Assembly: GCA_031265585.1 (NCBI GenBank)
Contig: JAISCL010000359.1
Coordinates: forward strand, 1-38,637
From: Tannerella sp.
Lineage (GTDB): Bacteria; Bacteroidota; Bacteroidia; Bacteroidales; Tannerellaceae
Length of the DNA: 38,637 bases
Direction of reading: 5' to 3'
A program made the translations under genes and the position numbers. The notes below the pieces were generated by a model. That model made no database searches and was not told where the DNA came from. It saw only the letters and a list, made by a program, of their open reading frames with translations. Below, one piece after another: positions 1 to 9,874 of the stretch. Every line of letters starts with the position of its first letter. Positions within the stretch are counted from its first letter, which is position 1.

Positions 1-513
<513 letters not shown>

Positions 514-2070
514 TTATGTTCGTTTCAGTACCTCCATCCGGCAACCGGGCTGTTTTCCCGAAAAGGCGATGCCAAGAAGAAGGACTTTTCCGGTATATTT
601 ATTGTAATATCGACGCTCGTGTATCTGTTTCAGCGCTTCGTTAAGCAAAGTATTGATTTTCTTTTTGGCGTGATACTTTATTTCGGCGACAACGGTCAGT
701 CCGGGCTGTTCCCAGACAAGATCGGAGCTTCCGAGGTTGTTGTGCTCTTCTGCCCGTGTATTGAACCCAGTCAGTCGCATCCACATCAATATTAAGGAAT
801 CGTAGTAATGTTCCTGGGGAATGTGAATATCGTAGGGAACGGTGGCTATCATCATTTCGAGACTGCGTGCAAAACCGGGTTCGTCACAGTCGCTTATCTG
901 CCGATGTATTTTTCGTCGCAATTCGGCGATTTGTTCATCGGGATATTTTCCATAAGCCTGCACCAGATATGTCAATAAAGATTCGCTGACTTCCGAATTT
1001 GGAATGTCAAGCATATATTGGGCGCGTCCGTCGATCAGTTCAATCTTTTTTATGGTCAAATAACCGGTTTGAAACAGCAGGGATACTTCGCCTATATTCG
1101 CCGGATCATATCCTGCGAATATCTTTCCGTCGACAACAACAGGGTTCAGCGCTATGTCCGCACAGTTGCGACGCTGAATAAGGTCAATCAGAAAAGTCGG
1201 TGTGCCGGTACTAAACCAGTAATTATTAAATCTCCGGTTTTCAAAGAAGTTCATTGTCGAAAACGGATTGTAGATAGCTGTTTTTCCATCCCAGGTGTAG
1301 CCGTTGTACCAGTAACGGATTTGTTCAAGCAAATCTTCCCTTGTCATTTCCAGATATTCGGCGGCGCGGTCGATATATTCCGAGAAATTACTTTCCAGCT
1401 CTTCCTGTGTATATCCGCATATTGTTACATATTCTCTATCTAAAGTAATATCCTGCGGGTTGTTCAATGCCGAAAAAATCGACAGTCCCGAAAATTTCGA
1501 TACGCCGGTCAGGAAAACAAACTGTAAATATTCATCAGAGTTTTTCATTACCTGATAGAAATCGTGCACATTTGTTTTAATCGTTTCCAAACAGGAATCG
1601 GTGAGATGAGCGGTAATTGGCTTGTCGTATTCGTCAATCAGTATGACTGCTTTTTTGCCGGTTTTTTTATGCAATGCCTTTATCAATTTTCTAAAACAAT
1701 CGCCCGCAGATTTTGCTTCCAAAATAATCTGGTAATCTTCAGCAATCTCGTTCAGATAAAGAACCAGACTGTCTTCCATTTTTTCCGGCGTCGAATGGAT
1801 TATACCTGCCCAGTCGATTTTGATAATCGGATATTCCTCCCATTTCCATTTGTCATAAATATAGAGACCTTCGAACAGGTCTTTCTTCCCTTTGAATATT
1901 GCCTCAAGAGTGCTTACCAGTAGCGATTTTCCGAACCGGCGGGGACGTGAAAGAAAATAAATCCTTCCGCCCGTAATCATTCGGTAGATGACTTCTGTTT
2001 TGTCCACATAAACACATTCGTTGTTTCGTAAATTCTCGAATGACTGGGTATCTAATCCTAACTGTTGCAT
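514..2070 (-). CDS. AAA-ATPase-like / PD-(D/E)XK nuclease family protein
   Basis: A 518-residue protein of the type with an N-terminal AAA-ATPase-like domain (Pfam AAA-ATPase_like) and a C-terminal PD-(D/E)XK nuclease domain, often present in many copies in Bacteroidales. The N-terminus has the usual opening (FENLRNNECVYVDKTE). A P-loop-like RRFGKSL follows at about residues 44-50, then a Walker-B-like VILIDEYDK at about 142-150. Near the C-terminus, DLVW...VVAEIKYH fits the nuclease D and E-x-K residues. Length and ends look complete. It stands alone, with a TATCTTTGC promoter element about 32 bp before the ATG. The biological role of the family is not established; mobile-element or defence-related roles have been suggested. 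Family confidence is high, function unknown. Confidence 0.9.
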   Translation of the reverse strand: MQQLGLDTQSFENLRNNECVYVDKTEVIYRMITGGRIYFLSRPRRFGKSLLVSTLEAIFKGKKDLFEGLYIYDKWKWEEYPIIKIDWAGIIHSTPEKMEDSLVLYLNEIAEDYQIILEAKSAGDCFRKLIKALHKKTGKKAVILIDEYDKPITAHLTDSCLETIKTNVHDFYQVMKNSDEYLQFVFLTGVSKFSGLSIFSALNNPQDITLDREYVTICGYTQEELESNFSEYIDRAAEYLEMTREDLLEQIRYWYNGYTWDGKTAIYNPFSTMNFFENRRFNNYWFSTGTPTFLIDLIQRRNCADIALNPVVVDGKIFAGYDPANIGEVSLLFQTGYLTIKKIELIDGRAQYMLDIPNSEVSESLLTYLVQAYGKYPDEQIAELRRKIHRQISDCDEPGFARSLEMMIATVPYDIHIPQEHYYDSLILMWMRLTGFNTRAEEHNNLGSSDLVWEQPGLTVVAEIKYHAKKKINTLLNEALKQIHERRYYNKYTGKVLLLGIAFSGKQPGCRMEVLKRT

Positions 2071-2101
2071 GACTTATATTTTATAATTACAAGACTCGGT
2101 G

Positions 2102-2109
2102 CAAAGATA
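2102..2109 (-). promoter_or_regulatory. Bacteroidetes-type -7 element upstream of the AAA/PD-(D/E)XK gene
   Basis: On the minus strand this reads TATCTTTG followed by C, an exact match to the TAnnTTTG consensus of the Bacteroidetes primary sigma factor, about 32 bp before the start codon. A convincing -33 TTG element at the right spacing was not seen. Confidence 0.5.
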
Positions 2110-2274
2110 ATGATTAATGATTAATAACCTGAGTCTTGGATAAGCATAATTTTAAAACACTATTGTTCGGCAATTTTGCTCGACAGGGCATAAATATCAA
2201 TCGGAAAACGGATCAAATCATAAGAATAGAGGGGAGGGAGCCAACTGCCGGCAAGCGTTTGACGTATAAAATTT

Positions 2275-2312
2275 CCGCCCCCACTACAGAGGAAAAACGG
2301 TAGTGGAGGCGG
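2275..2312 (-). terminator. Hairpin terminator after the alpha-2-macroglobulin gene
   Basis: Inverted repeat CCGCCCCCACTAC / GTAGTGGAGGCGG (13 bp with one G-U type mismatch, 12-nt loop), 35 bp past the minus-strand stop at 2347. On the minus strand it is followed by AAATTTTATA, a weak U tract. Confidence 0.6.
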
Positions 2313-2346
2313 CATTTCGAGCGATTCTCGTTCCGAAAATTTTCAA

Positions 2347-5300
2347 CTATTGAGTGGCTGTCACGCGGATACCCTCGCTGTGTGAACTAAATTCGGGGGC
2401 ATACATGCATTGGAACGTTGTGATGCCGTTGGAGAAATCGCCGGCGTGTGATACGCGCAGGTCGTATTCGAAGACGTAGACGCCCTTGCGCAGGTTGGTG
2501 ATAAAGAAATTGGTGGAAGCGTCCTTTATACTTTCATAATACCACAATCCGTCCTGGTAGCGATGCCCAGAGCGGGTGCTTACCGGTTCGAATCCGGAGG
2601 CGCGCATGTCTTTCAGGTGGACGTATTCGTAGTCGCGGTCGGCGCGCAGTTCCATCCTCACGCGGACAAGGTCGCCGACTTTCAGTTTGCCGTCGACGGG
2701 TTGCAGTTCCTCCCCTTTTTTGGTCAGCGTCCGCAGGAACAGTTGTTTCTGCATCTTCAGGTTCGTTTCTGCCGGAGTTATTTTATCCAGCTGTTCGAAA
2801 TACTGCCAATACAGGCCTCCCCAGGCGATGCCTTTACTGTTCGGATTCTTCACTTTCAGTCTGCCCATCCGGGGCGTGATGTCGCCGGCCGGCCAGTTTG
2901 TCTTGACGTAGCCGGTTCCCGGTTCCGGGTTTATGACCTCTTTCGCCACCTGCGCCAGCGGTTGATCCCCGATTTCGATTTCCAGCGGACGGGATTCGTC
3001 CAGCAGGTTGCCGCCGGTCATCAGCAGTGCGTAGATTGCTTCGGAGGTTGCTTTGGTTGTTTTCCAGTCGTTGGTCTGTTTGTTGCGGAGCAGCCAGATT
3101 TTCATTTCCTCTACGGCGTCCCCGTCTTTTGCCGCTTCATTGAACGCCTCTATCAGCAACGCCTGTGTTTCGACGGGCGCCTGGTGCCAGGAATAGCCGG
3201 CTACGTTATCTTTCCAGTACATGCCCATTTCTTCGGATTGCTGTGCATATTCCTTCAGTGAACGGATGATTTTCATCGCCCTGTCCGGCTGGTTATTCCG
3301 GTAGAGGACGAGCGCCGCCATCGCTTTTTCACAGGTAGAGAACGTTTTCCAGTACGTCCCGGCCTGCTCCAGGTAGTAGCGGAACGCTTCCGGACGTTTC
3401 CCCTCCTCCGGCTGATGACCGCTGAAACTGCAGGCATAAAGGTAATGTAGCTGGATGGAAGAGATCTGCTGCTTTTTCAGGTCTGCTTTGCGACGGATCA
3501 GGTCGTCATAGTCCTTCCAAATTTCGACATCAAGATAACGTAATCCTTCCCGTATCATGGCATCTGCACCGGTTGAATGAATAGCGTCCAGTTTCTTCAG
3601 ATGCGCCATTCCGGCGACGATATGCTGTGTAATATACCGCGTGGAAGGGAGTCCTTCAAACCAGGGGAAGCCGCCGTCGCTGTTCTGCATCTTCTTGAGC
3701 CGGTTGAAGGCGCGGTTCAGTTCGTTGCTCATGCGGTTCAGGTCAAATAACAGTCCGATGCGTTTCTTGCGTTCGGTCTCGTCTGTTGCCTGCATCACCC
3801 AGGGTGTTTCTTCGAGCATGAGTTGTTTTAATTCCTGATTTTTCTCCAGGTTGGACAGGAGCGCTTTACTGTCCGGCGTATTCCAGCGTTCGAAGATCTG
3901 TTTGATACGGGGTGTTTTATTGACGACGGTCGTCGCGAGCGTATTGGCATAATAGCGGGAGAAGGTCTGTTCCGAACATTCGTAGGGGTATTCCATAAGA
4001 TAGGGCAGGGCCTGCACGGCATACCACGCCGGGGCGGACGTAAATTCCAGCGTCAGGCTGCGGTTACGGAGCGTTTTCGATTCATTCTTCACCAGTTTGT
4101 CCAGCGTAAAGGTCTTTTCCTTTCCTGCACGTATGCTGAACGGGAGGGTTTCGGTCACCAGCATTGAATTGGCCAGTATGGGAACTGTTTTTTCTTCGCC
4201 GTCCGTATGCGTCCCGGCCTGAGCCGTCACCCGGTAGACAACCGCCTGCGGGCCGCCTTCCGGAATCGTAAGCTGCCAGCGGAGGCCTGTGCCGGCGCCT
4301 GCTTTTACGCTGAACGCCTGCGTCTTTTCCGACCGGATCATCGCGTCGTCGACCGGCTCCATCGTTACCGCATCATACAATCGCAGCAGCGCCTGCCCGT
4401 CAAGGGATGATTCCGTCAGGTTCGTCACCTTGGCAGTCAGCTCTATCACATCGTTCTCCCGGAAGAAACGGGGCGGGTTCACCGTGATTGCGACCTGCTT
4501 CTGTGTAATCAGTTCATTTGAATAACTTCCGATTTTCAGATCCTTCGTGTGGGCGAAGCTTAACAGTTTCCAGCGCGTCAGGGCTTCGGGCATCGTAAAC
4601 TCAATCAGGACTTCCCCCTGTTCGTTCGTGCGTAATTTCGGGTAGAAGACGGCGGTTTCGTTGAAATTTGTCCGTGTTGCGACGGTTGCCGGGTCCACGT
4701 CCGCTCCGGGCTTTTTTGCTGCCTTTCCGGCTATACGCCCGGCAAGGGCTTCATTCACCGGGGCAGGCGGGGCAGGCGCCGACGCTACCATATCCATCTT
4801 TTCCTCAAGAGGCGCTGCCGAAAACTCCACTTCTTCTTCATCTATAACATCGGCAGCTTTATTCCTTGCAAGACCCCGGATCATGAACGGACGTCCCTGC
4901 GCATACGTGTTCGCATAAAAGGCATCCCTGTAAGTCGCATCGTACCAGTTCAGGTCCGTCAGGTAAACGGCATACGGCCACGAAGCCGGCGACGTCCCGT
5001 TATGCACTTTCGGCTGTGCTAAACGTTCGAGGGAGGACGTATTCCACGAATAGGTGTAAGCATTTACAAACCGGCTGTACAGGCGTGAAAAGTCAGGCCA
5101 GTGATGCGGCTGTATCGCGTCCAGCGAAGCGTCATAGAGGGACGCTACTATTTCCGCCGCTTCCTTTTCGCCCTTTTTATCGCTTACCAGCATCGTCCAC
5201 GTCTCGTTTTCCCCGGGCAACAGCTTGTCACGGAAGGTCGCTAACTTCACATCCAGCATTTTGTTTGTATACGGAACCGTTATCTGCAGGAAACTGCTAT

Positions 5301-8300
5301 ATAGCCGGTTGTCCCGAATCATTGAAAACAGGATCCCCAGTCCGCCGCGGTGTTCCTCTTTAATCGGGAAGGTCAGGCGGAGCGGCGTCGTCCCGGCAGT
5401 TATCCATTTCGCTTCCACGATGCGGTCTTTGTGTATCAATTCATAATATACATGCGAATCCTCCTGTCCCCCGGCTACCCAAAATTCCGCCTCGTCGCCC
5501 GGCTCCCCGCTATCCGTCACAACCGTCAGCCATTTATCCATGTCGGGGATTACTCCCGGCTGATCGCCCGGCAAATAGACGTACCGGGTATCCTCCGCCA
5601 CGATCCCCTTCCTGTTATCGGCCCTGAGCGCTATCTTATAATAGCCGGACTGCTTCATGGACGACAGGTCTAGTTTTTTATTCCCCGGTGTTTCTATCGT
5701 ATATTCGGCAACCGTCCTCAACTCTTCCAGTCTGTCCGGGTTCAGTTCGTCGGCATACGCATCCAGCGGGAAATCCTTCCGAAATTCATCTTCCGGGATC
5801 GTCCGGATATCCACTTTCGTATCCCATACGCGCCTCCGCAGTATTTTTCCGGGCGTTTTCAGCGCGATGATTTTCACTTTTACCGAAGCCGGGGCAGGAT
5901 CTCCGTTCAGGTTTGTCGTCTCAACGGTATACTCACCCGCTTTCCCGCCAGGGAGGATCGTCTCCGGCAGGTTTGCAGTAACCAGCAGCGGCTTATTCCC
6001 GGCGTTCACCTGTAACGAGGCGCTACGTGTCTCCCCGTTTACATCCGTGACATCCGCCGTTACCGTATACGTATAGATCAGGTCGTCCTTCACATCATCG
6101 GCCAATGCGGTAAAGTCGATGGAGAAACGACCCTCCGCATCCGTCTTCACTGTCCCGGAGCTTATTTCACGGCTGTCATTTACCGGGGGATACCACCAGT
6201 AAAAAAAGCGGTAGTGCGTATGCCGGACAACACGGTACTGCACTCCGGCATTGTCAATCGCATAACCGGCGAGCGCCTTTGCACCGGCCGTCACCCGGAC
6301 CGGTTTGTTCAATGCCGGATTGCCGTCAACCGGGTCAAAATTCACTTCAAAGGTGGGCCTTTTATATTCTTCCACACGGATAGAGGTCGACGCATAATCC
6401 GTACATTCCAGCGTCATATTGCCATTGAGCAACCCCTGCGGGATCGTGAAACTGCCGTCGATACTGCCGAAATCGCCGGATGTAAGGCGCTGTTCGGAAA
6501 CGACCTGCCGGTTCACATCACGCAAACGGACCTGCACCGTCTTTCTTTTCAGCAGTTCGCCGGATTCATTGGCTTTCCGGTTATAGAGAATCGCTTTGAA
6601 ATAGACGGCCTGTCCCGGACGATAAATAGAGCGGTCGGTAAAGATGAACGCATTGTCGTGACTGTCCGGGGTGTGAATGTCGCGGTTATAACCGGTGCCA
6701 AACACCAGCAGTTGATCATTTTTGCAGTCAACGCTGTAGTATTGATTGTAGAAATATCCCGGAAATTTCCCACTCCGGGCTATTCCATCCCTGTCACTTG
6801 TAAACGATGCGATCACCTGCGGCGTGTCCTTACTGACTTCAACCGTTGCCCCGGGGACGGGCTTCCCGGTTTCGCGGTCTGTGACAAGAACCGTTATCAC
6901 CCGGTCAATCATGCGATCCTGTGCGGCCAGTGATGATGCCTGTAATAAAGATGAATTATATACGGAAGCAGGGGAGGCCAGCGGATTTTCCGAATCCGAA
7001 ACAATCACGAGGTAAAATCCCTTCTCATACGGCCCCATCTTAATTTCCGTCGTGTAATACTGGTAATCCGTCTGTACCGGAAGCTGTAACCGCTCTTTCA
7101 CCGGCTCGACCTTCAGTGTTTTTATAAAGTCGGGAAGTTCATAGCGCCGGTTTCTCTTATAGCTTCCTACATTATTATAATCAATAGCTTGCCATTTTGT
7201 TAACTTATAGATAATCGTATGCAATGTGTCTATATTCCGGTAATTCAATAGGGCGAGAACGGGTTTGCCGGGAAGCTGGGTCGCTTCAAACTGTATCTCC
7301 AGCTCGCGGTAGAGGATATTTTCCTTCAATGCCCCGGCATTGCTATTGAGTTTGCCGGGATATTCCTTCGTCATACGTTCATACAGTTCGTATGCTTTCG
7401 TATATCCGGATTTATTTCCTTCCTTTTTGTCATCGCGCCACACGGCCCCCCTGTCCAGGTAAAACCCGCCCAGCTGAAGCAGTACGGTCGCATTAGCGTC
7501 ATACGGTTTATACGCTTTACTCATCTCAACAAGCGCTTTTTCGTACATCATCTCATTATCGGCATAGCGTCCTTTCTCTTTTAAATAGGCCATGCGGCGC
7601 AGATCGACGTCCACCAGCGCCGTTATATCCTCATTCGCCCTGCCGATAAATGAACCGAAGTTTGATTTGTCCAGGTGAAAACGCAACCGTTCCTGATACG
7701 TCTTTAACGACAGGTATACCGGCGAAAGCGTGTCTTCACTCCGGATCGTGAGTGTTGAAAAGGCCGGTGCACCTGCAAAAAAATCCGGATCGTTTGCGAC
7801 GAAGGCTTGCTGTGAAAGTGAATGTACATTATAATCGGATGCATAATAGGCCAGGGCCCTGTTTGCCAGCAGATCGTAGAGGGTCGGCTGATAATCCGGG
7901 TCGTAACCGGTCAGGAGGATCTCTTTATAACTGTCAACCGGTTCATTTTGCAGGGTCTTGACGTCCTGCAGCGAGAGGTCGTAATATTTAATCGCTTCTT
8001 CCGCCAGTTTGCGAGCATCCCAGGTATGAATATCTTCCGGGTCTGTCGCCGTGTTCGTACGGCTGTTGATCGTCCAGGCATTCTGGTTATAATATACCTC
8101 ATACATCTCGCCGATCATCGAATAAATGATGGACCGCGCAGGCTGGGGCAGTTGTTCCGCATCCTTTTTCAGGTCGTTAAAGATTTTGTTGGCGCCTTCC
8201 TCATTTTCCTCCAGGATGCCGATGCTGTTGATCCGGAAAATGACGGCTTTTATCAACTGTTCATAATTGCCTTCCGCAAGCGCGGACTGATAAATGGCTT

Positions 8301-8475
8301 CCACTTTTGGAAACAGAGATTTGGGTAAACCCTGCTGGCGGAATAATTCGATCTCCGCCCATTCTTTCGTATACTTATTCATATCCTTTTTCACGACCGG
8401 TTTGTTTTGTGACACACAAGCGATGATAACTACCGTTACGATCACTGCTATATAAAAAATCTTTTTCATACCCAA
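2347..8475 (-). CDS. Alpha-2-macroglobulin family lipoprotein with thioester motif
   Basis: A 2042-residue protein of the bacterial alpha-2-macroglobulin family, which is thought to trap proteases at the cell envelope. The N-terminus is a lipoprotein signal (MKKIFYIAVIVTVVIIAC, lipid-attachment Cys at about residue 20). A helical region of roughly 450 residues follows. Next come macroglobulin domains, including the typical TDRSIYRPGQAVYFK at about 612-626, and the alpha-2-macroglobulin core near 1270 (FTMPEALTRWKLLSFAHT). The thioester motif CSEQ has its Cys at about residue 1500, followed by the helical thioester domain and a C-terminal receptor-binding-like beta domain. A low-complexity Ala/Pro stretch (PAPPAPVNEA) before the core could act as a bait region. 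No penicillin-binding protein 1C gene sits beside it, unlike the E. coli YfhM arrangement. It appears intact, and the start is set by the signal peptide (8475 or 8469). Confidence 0.93.
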   Translation of the reverse strand: MGMKKIFYIAVIVTVVIIACVSQNKPVVKKDMNKYTKEWAEIELFRQQGLPKSLFPKVEAIYQSALAEGNYEQLIKAVIFRINSIGILEENEEGANKIFNDLKKDAEQLPQPARSIIYSMIGEMYEVYYNQNAWTINSRTNTATDPEDIHTWDARKLAEEAIKYYDLSLQDVKTLQNEPVDSYKEILLTGYDPDYQPTLYDLLANRALAYYASDYNVHSLSQQAFVANDPDFFAGAPAFSTLTIRSEDTLSPVYLSLKTYQERLRFHLDKSNFGSFIGRANEDITALVDVDLRRMAYLKEKGRYADNEMMYEKALVEMSKAYKPYDANATVLLQLGGFYLDRGAVWRDDKKEGNKSGYTKAYELYERMTKEYPGKLNSNAGALKENILYRELEIQFEATQLPGKPVLALLNYRNIDTLHTIIYKLTKWQAIDYNNVGSYKRNRRYELPDFIKTLKVEPVKERLQLPVQTDYQYYTTEIKMGPYEKGFYLVIVSDSENPLASPASVYNSSLLQASSLAAQDRMIDRVITVLVTDRETGKPVPGATVEVSKDTPQVIASFTSDRDGIARSGKFPGYFYNQYYSVDCKNDQLLVFGTGYNRDIHTPDSHDNAFIFTDRSIYRPGQAVYFKAILYNRKANESGELLKRKTVQVRLRDVNRQVVSEQRLTSGDFGSIDGSFTIPQGLLNGNMTLECTDYASTSIRVEEYKRPTFEVNFDPVDGNPALNKPVRVTAGAKALAGYAIDNAGVQYRVVRHTHYRFFYWWYPPVNDSREISSGTVKTDAEGRFSIDFTALADDVKDDLIYTYTVTADVTDVNGETRSASLQVNAGNKPLLVTANLPETILPGGKAGEYTVETTNLNGDPAPASVKVKIIALKTPGKILRRRVWDTKVDIRTIPEDEFRKDFPLDAYADELNPDRLEELRTVAEYTIETPGNKKLDLSSMKQSGYYKIALRADNRKGIVAEDTRYVYLPGDQPGVIPDMDKWLTVVTDSGEPGDEAEFWVAGGQEDSHVYYELIHKDRIVEAKWITAGTTPLRLTFPIKEEHRGGLGILFSMIRDNRLYSSFLQITVPYTNKMLDVKLATFRDKLLPGENETWTMLVSDKKGEKEAAEIVASLYDASLDAIQPHHWPDFSRLYSRFVNAYTYSWNTSSLERLAQPKVHNGTSPASWPYAVYLTDLNWYDATYRDAFYANTYAQGRPFMIRGLARNKAADVIDEEEVEFSAAPLEEKMDMVASAPAPPAPVNEALAGRIAGKAAKKPGADVDPATVATRTNFNETAVFYPKLRTNEQGEVLIEFTMPEALTRWKLLSFAHTKDLKIGSYSNELITQKQVAITVNPPRFFRENDVIELTAKVTNLTESSLDGQALLRLYDAVTMEPVDDAMIRSEKTQAFSVKAGAGTGLRWQLTIPEGGPQAVVYRVTAQAGTHTDGEEKTVPILANSMLVTETLPFSIRAGKEKTFTLDKLVKNESKTLRNRSLTLEFTSAPAWYAVQALPYLMEYPYECSEQTFSRYYANTLATTVVNKTPRIKQIFERWNTPDSKALLSNLEKNQELKQLMLEETPWVMQATDETERKKRIGLLFDLNRMSNELNRAFNRLKKMQNSDGGFPWFEGLPSTRYITQHIVAGMAHLKKLDAIHSTGADAMIREGLRYLDVEIWKDYDDLIRRKADLKKQQISSIQLHYLYACSFSGHQPEEGKRPEAFRYYLEQAGTYWKTFSTCEKAMAALVLYRNNQPDRAMKIIRSLKEYAQQSEEMGMYWKDNVAGYSWHQAPVETQALLIEAFNEAAKDGDAVEEMKIWLLRNKQTNDWKTTKATSEAIYALLMTGGNLLDESRPLEIEIGDQPLAQVAKEVINPEPGTGYVKTNWPAGDITPRMGRLKVKNPNSKGIAWGGLYWQYFEQLDKITPAETNLKMQKQLFLRTLTKKGEELQPVDGKLKVGDLVRVRMELRADRDYEYVHLKDMRASGFEPVSTRSGHRYQDGLWYYESIKDASTNFFITNLRKGVYVFEYDLRVSHAGDFSNGITTFQCMYAPEFSSHSEGIRVTATQ

Positions 8476-8585
8476 TACTTTTAATTATATATAAACAGAC
8501 GCTATGACAAATAGAAATTCATAACAGTGCTCCGCTTTTTATGTTTTTTTTGTATTTAACGTCCTGTTACGATTCATATTCAGCA

Positions 8586-8593
8586 CAAAATTA
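8586..8593 (-). promoter_or_regulatory. Candidate -7 element for the macroglobulin gene
   Basis: The minus strand reads TAATTTTG, matching TAnnTTTG, about 110 bp upstream of the macroglobulin start. No clear -33 partner is visible, so this is a candidate only. Confidence 0.35.
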
Positions 8594-8797
8594 ATCAAAA
8601 GTTTGTATAGTCATCCTATCCTGTTATTTTTTATATTTCGCACGGCATGGAAAATCAGGGGACTTTTCTTTCGTGAATGACATGTTTTTCTGTCTTCATC
8701 TCACAATTTTAACCTGCGCACAGTATAGTGTATCCGGAGATACAATTTATTTTCGGGAAATTAGCTGTCAAGTAACCTGTTTCCGTATTTTTTTTCT

Positions 8798-8805
8798 TAC
8801 TTTTG
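8798..8805 (+). promoter_or_regulatory. Bacteroidetes-type -7 element for the amidase gene
   Basis: TACTTTTG followed by CACC, an exact TAnnTTTG match, about 60 bp before the amidase ATG. The -33 region (around cctgtttccg) is only a weak match. Confidence 0.5.
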
Positions 8806-8864
8806 CACCCTTAAGCAGGAACAGCGCTTCCTGCCGACAGGAAAATTAAAATGAGAACTGACGA

Positions 8865-9869
8865 ATGAGAATTTATACGTTGTTGATTTGTATATTTTCT
8901 TTTTGCTGTGTATCCATTTATTCAAAAGAAGTCGCTAAGCCTAAGGCCGGCGAAGGCGTATACCGGTTTCTGATCAATAACGGTCGTAGTCCTGATAAGT
9001 ATTATGACGCGTTTATTGAACTGAACAAAGGGAAACTGGGTAAAAACAATACCTTAATAAAGGGTGTTTTTTATACTTTACCTCCTTTATCAAACGACGC
9101 GAATGAAAAGAAAGATACAGCAACAAAAGGGAATCGGAAAAAAGAGCTGCTTTTCGGAAGGAAGTACGAAGAATATACAGTTAATTCAAGCAAGTTGAAA
9201 GGTGCGACCTTTTACCTGGCAAGCGGTCACGGCGGTCCCGACTGCGGGGCTATCGGTATGGCCGAAGGCAGGGAAATACATGAGGATGAATACGCGTATG
9301 ATATCATGCTGCGTTTAGCACGTAACCTGATGATGGAAGGTGCAACGGTGCACATTATTATACAGGACAAAAAAGACGGTATCCGGGACGAACGGTTCCT
9401 GACTAACAGTAAAAACGAAACCTGCATGGGCAAAGAGATCCCGCTGAATCAAAAAAAACGCCTGCAGCAACGATGTGACGCAATCAATAACCTGTACAAT
9501 AAATCGAAAAACAACTACCGGCGAGCTATTTTCATTCACCTGGACAGCCGCAGTAACAGCAGTCAGATGGACGTATATTTTTTCCACCAAACCTCCAGCA
9601 CGGACGGCAAACGCCTGGGAAACACCTTTCGGCAAACATTCAAGGCACAATACCAAAAACACCAGCCCAACCGCGGCTTTTCCGGCACAGTCGGCCCCCG
9701 CGACCTGTACGTACTGAACAACAGCAAACCGGCCGGCGTCTTCGTAGAACTGGGCAATATCCAAAATTCGTTCGATCAGCGGCGTTTTTTAGACGTCTCA
9801 AACCGCCAGGCGCTGGCCAACTGGATGTGCCGCGGATTCCTCGCCGACTACGAAGATTCGAGAAAGTGA
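8865..9869 (+). CDS. N-acetylmuramoyl-L-alanine amidase (Amidase_3), secreted
   Basis: A 334-residue periplasmic zinc amidase that cleaves the bond between N-acetylmuramic acid and the L-alanine of peptidoglycan stem peptides. An N-terminal signal peptide (MRIYTLLICIFSFCCVSIYS) precedes a short LysM-like segment at about residues 28-73 (GEGVYRFLINNG ... GVFYTLPP). The Amidase_3 domain runs from about 113 to the end. Likely zinc ligands are H122 (ASGHGGPDCG), E142 (HEDEYAYD) and H225 (IFIHLDSR), with the catalytic Glu at about 295 (VELGNIQN). It converges on the formyltransferase gene with only 5 bp between the stop codons and no terminator in between. A likely role is daughter-cell separation or wall turnover. 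Family assignment is firm. Confidence 0.92.
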   Translation: MRIYTLLICIFSFCCVSIYSKEVAKPKAGEGVYRFLINNGRSPDKYYDAFIELNKGKLGKNNTLIKGVFYTLPPLSNDANEKKDTATKGNRKKELLFGRKYEEYTVNSSKLKGATFYLASGHGGPDCGAIGMAEGREIHEDEYAYDIMLRLARNLMMEGATVHIIIQDKKDGIRDERFLTNSKNETCMGKEIPLNQKKRLQQRCDAINNLYNKSKNNYRRAIFIHLDSRSNSSQMDVYFFHQTSSTDGKRLGNTFRQTFKAQYQKHQPNRGFSGTVGPRDLYVLNNSKPAGVFVELGNIQNSFDQRRFLDVSNRQALANWMCRGFLADYEDSRK

Positions 9870-9874
9870 AGATA

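Larger units (their letters stand above)
8476..8864. other. Divergent intergenic region between macroglobulin and amidase genes
   Basis: About 390 bp of AT-rich sequence between two divergent genes, with no ORF of interest. It contains a candidate -7 element on each strand (annotated separately). A short perfect inverted repeat, GCAGGAA-cagcgc-TTCCTGC (8815-8834), sits just after the predicted start of the plus-strand transcript and could form a 5' untranslated hairpin. Confidence 0.6.
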
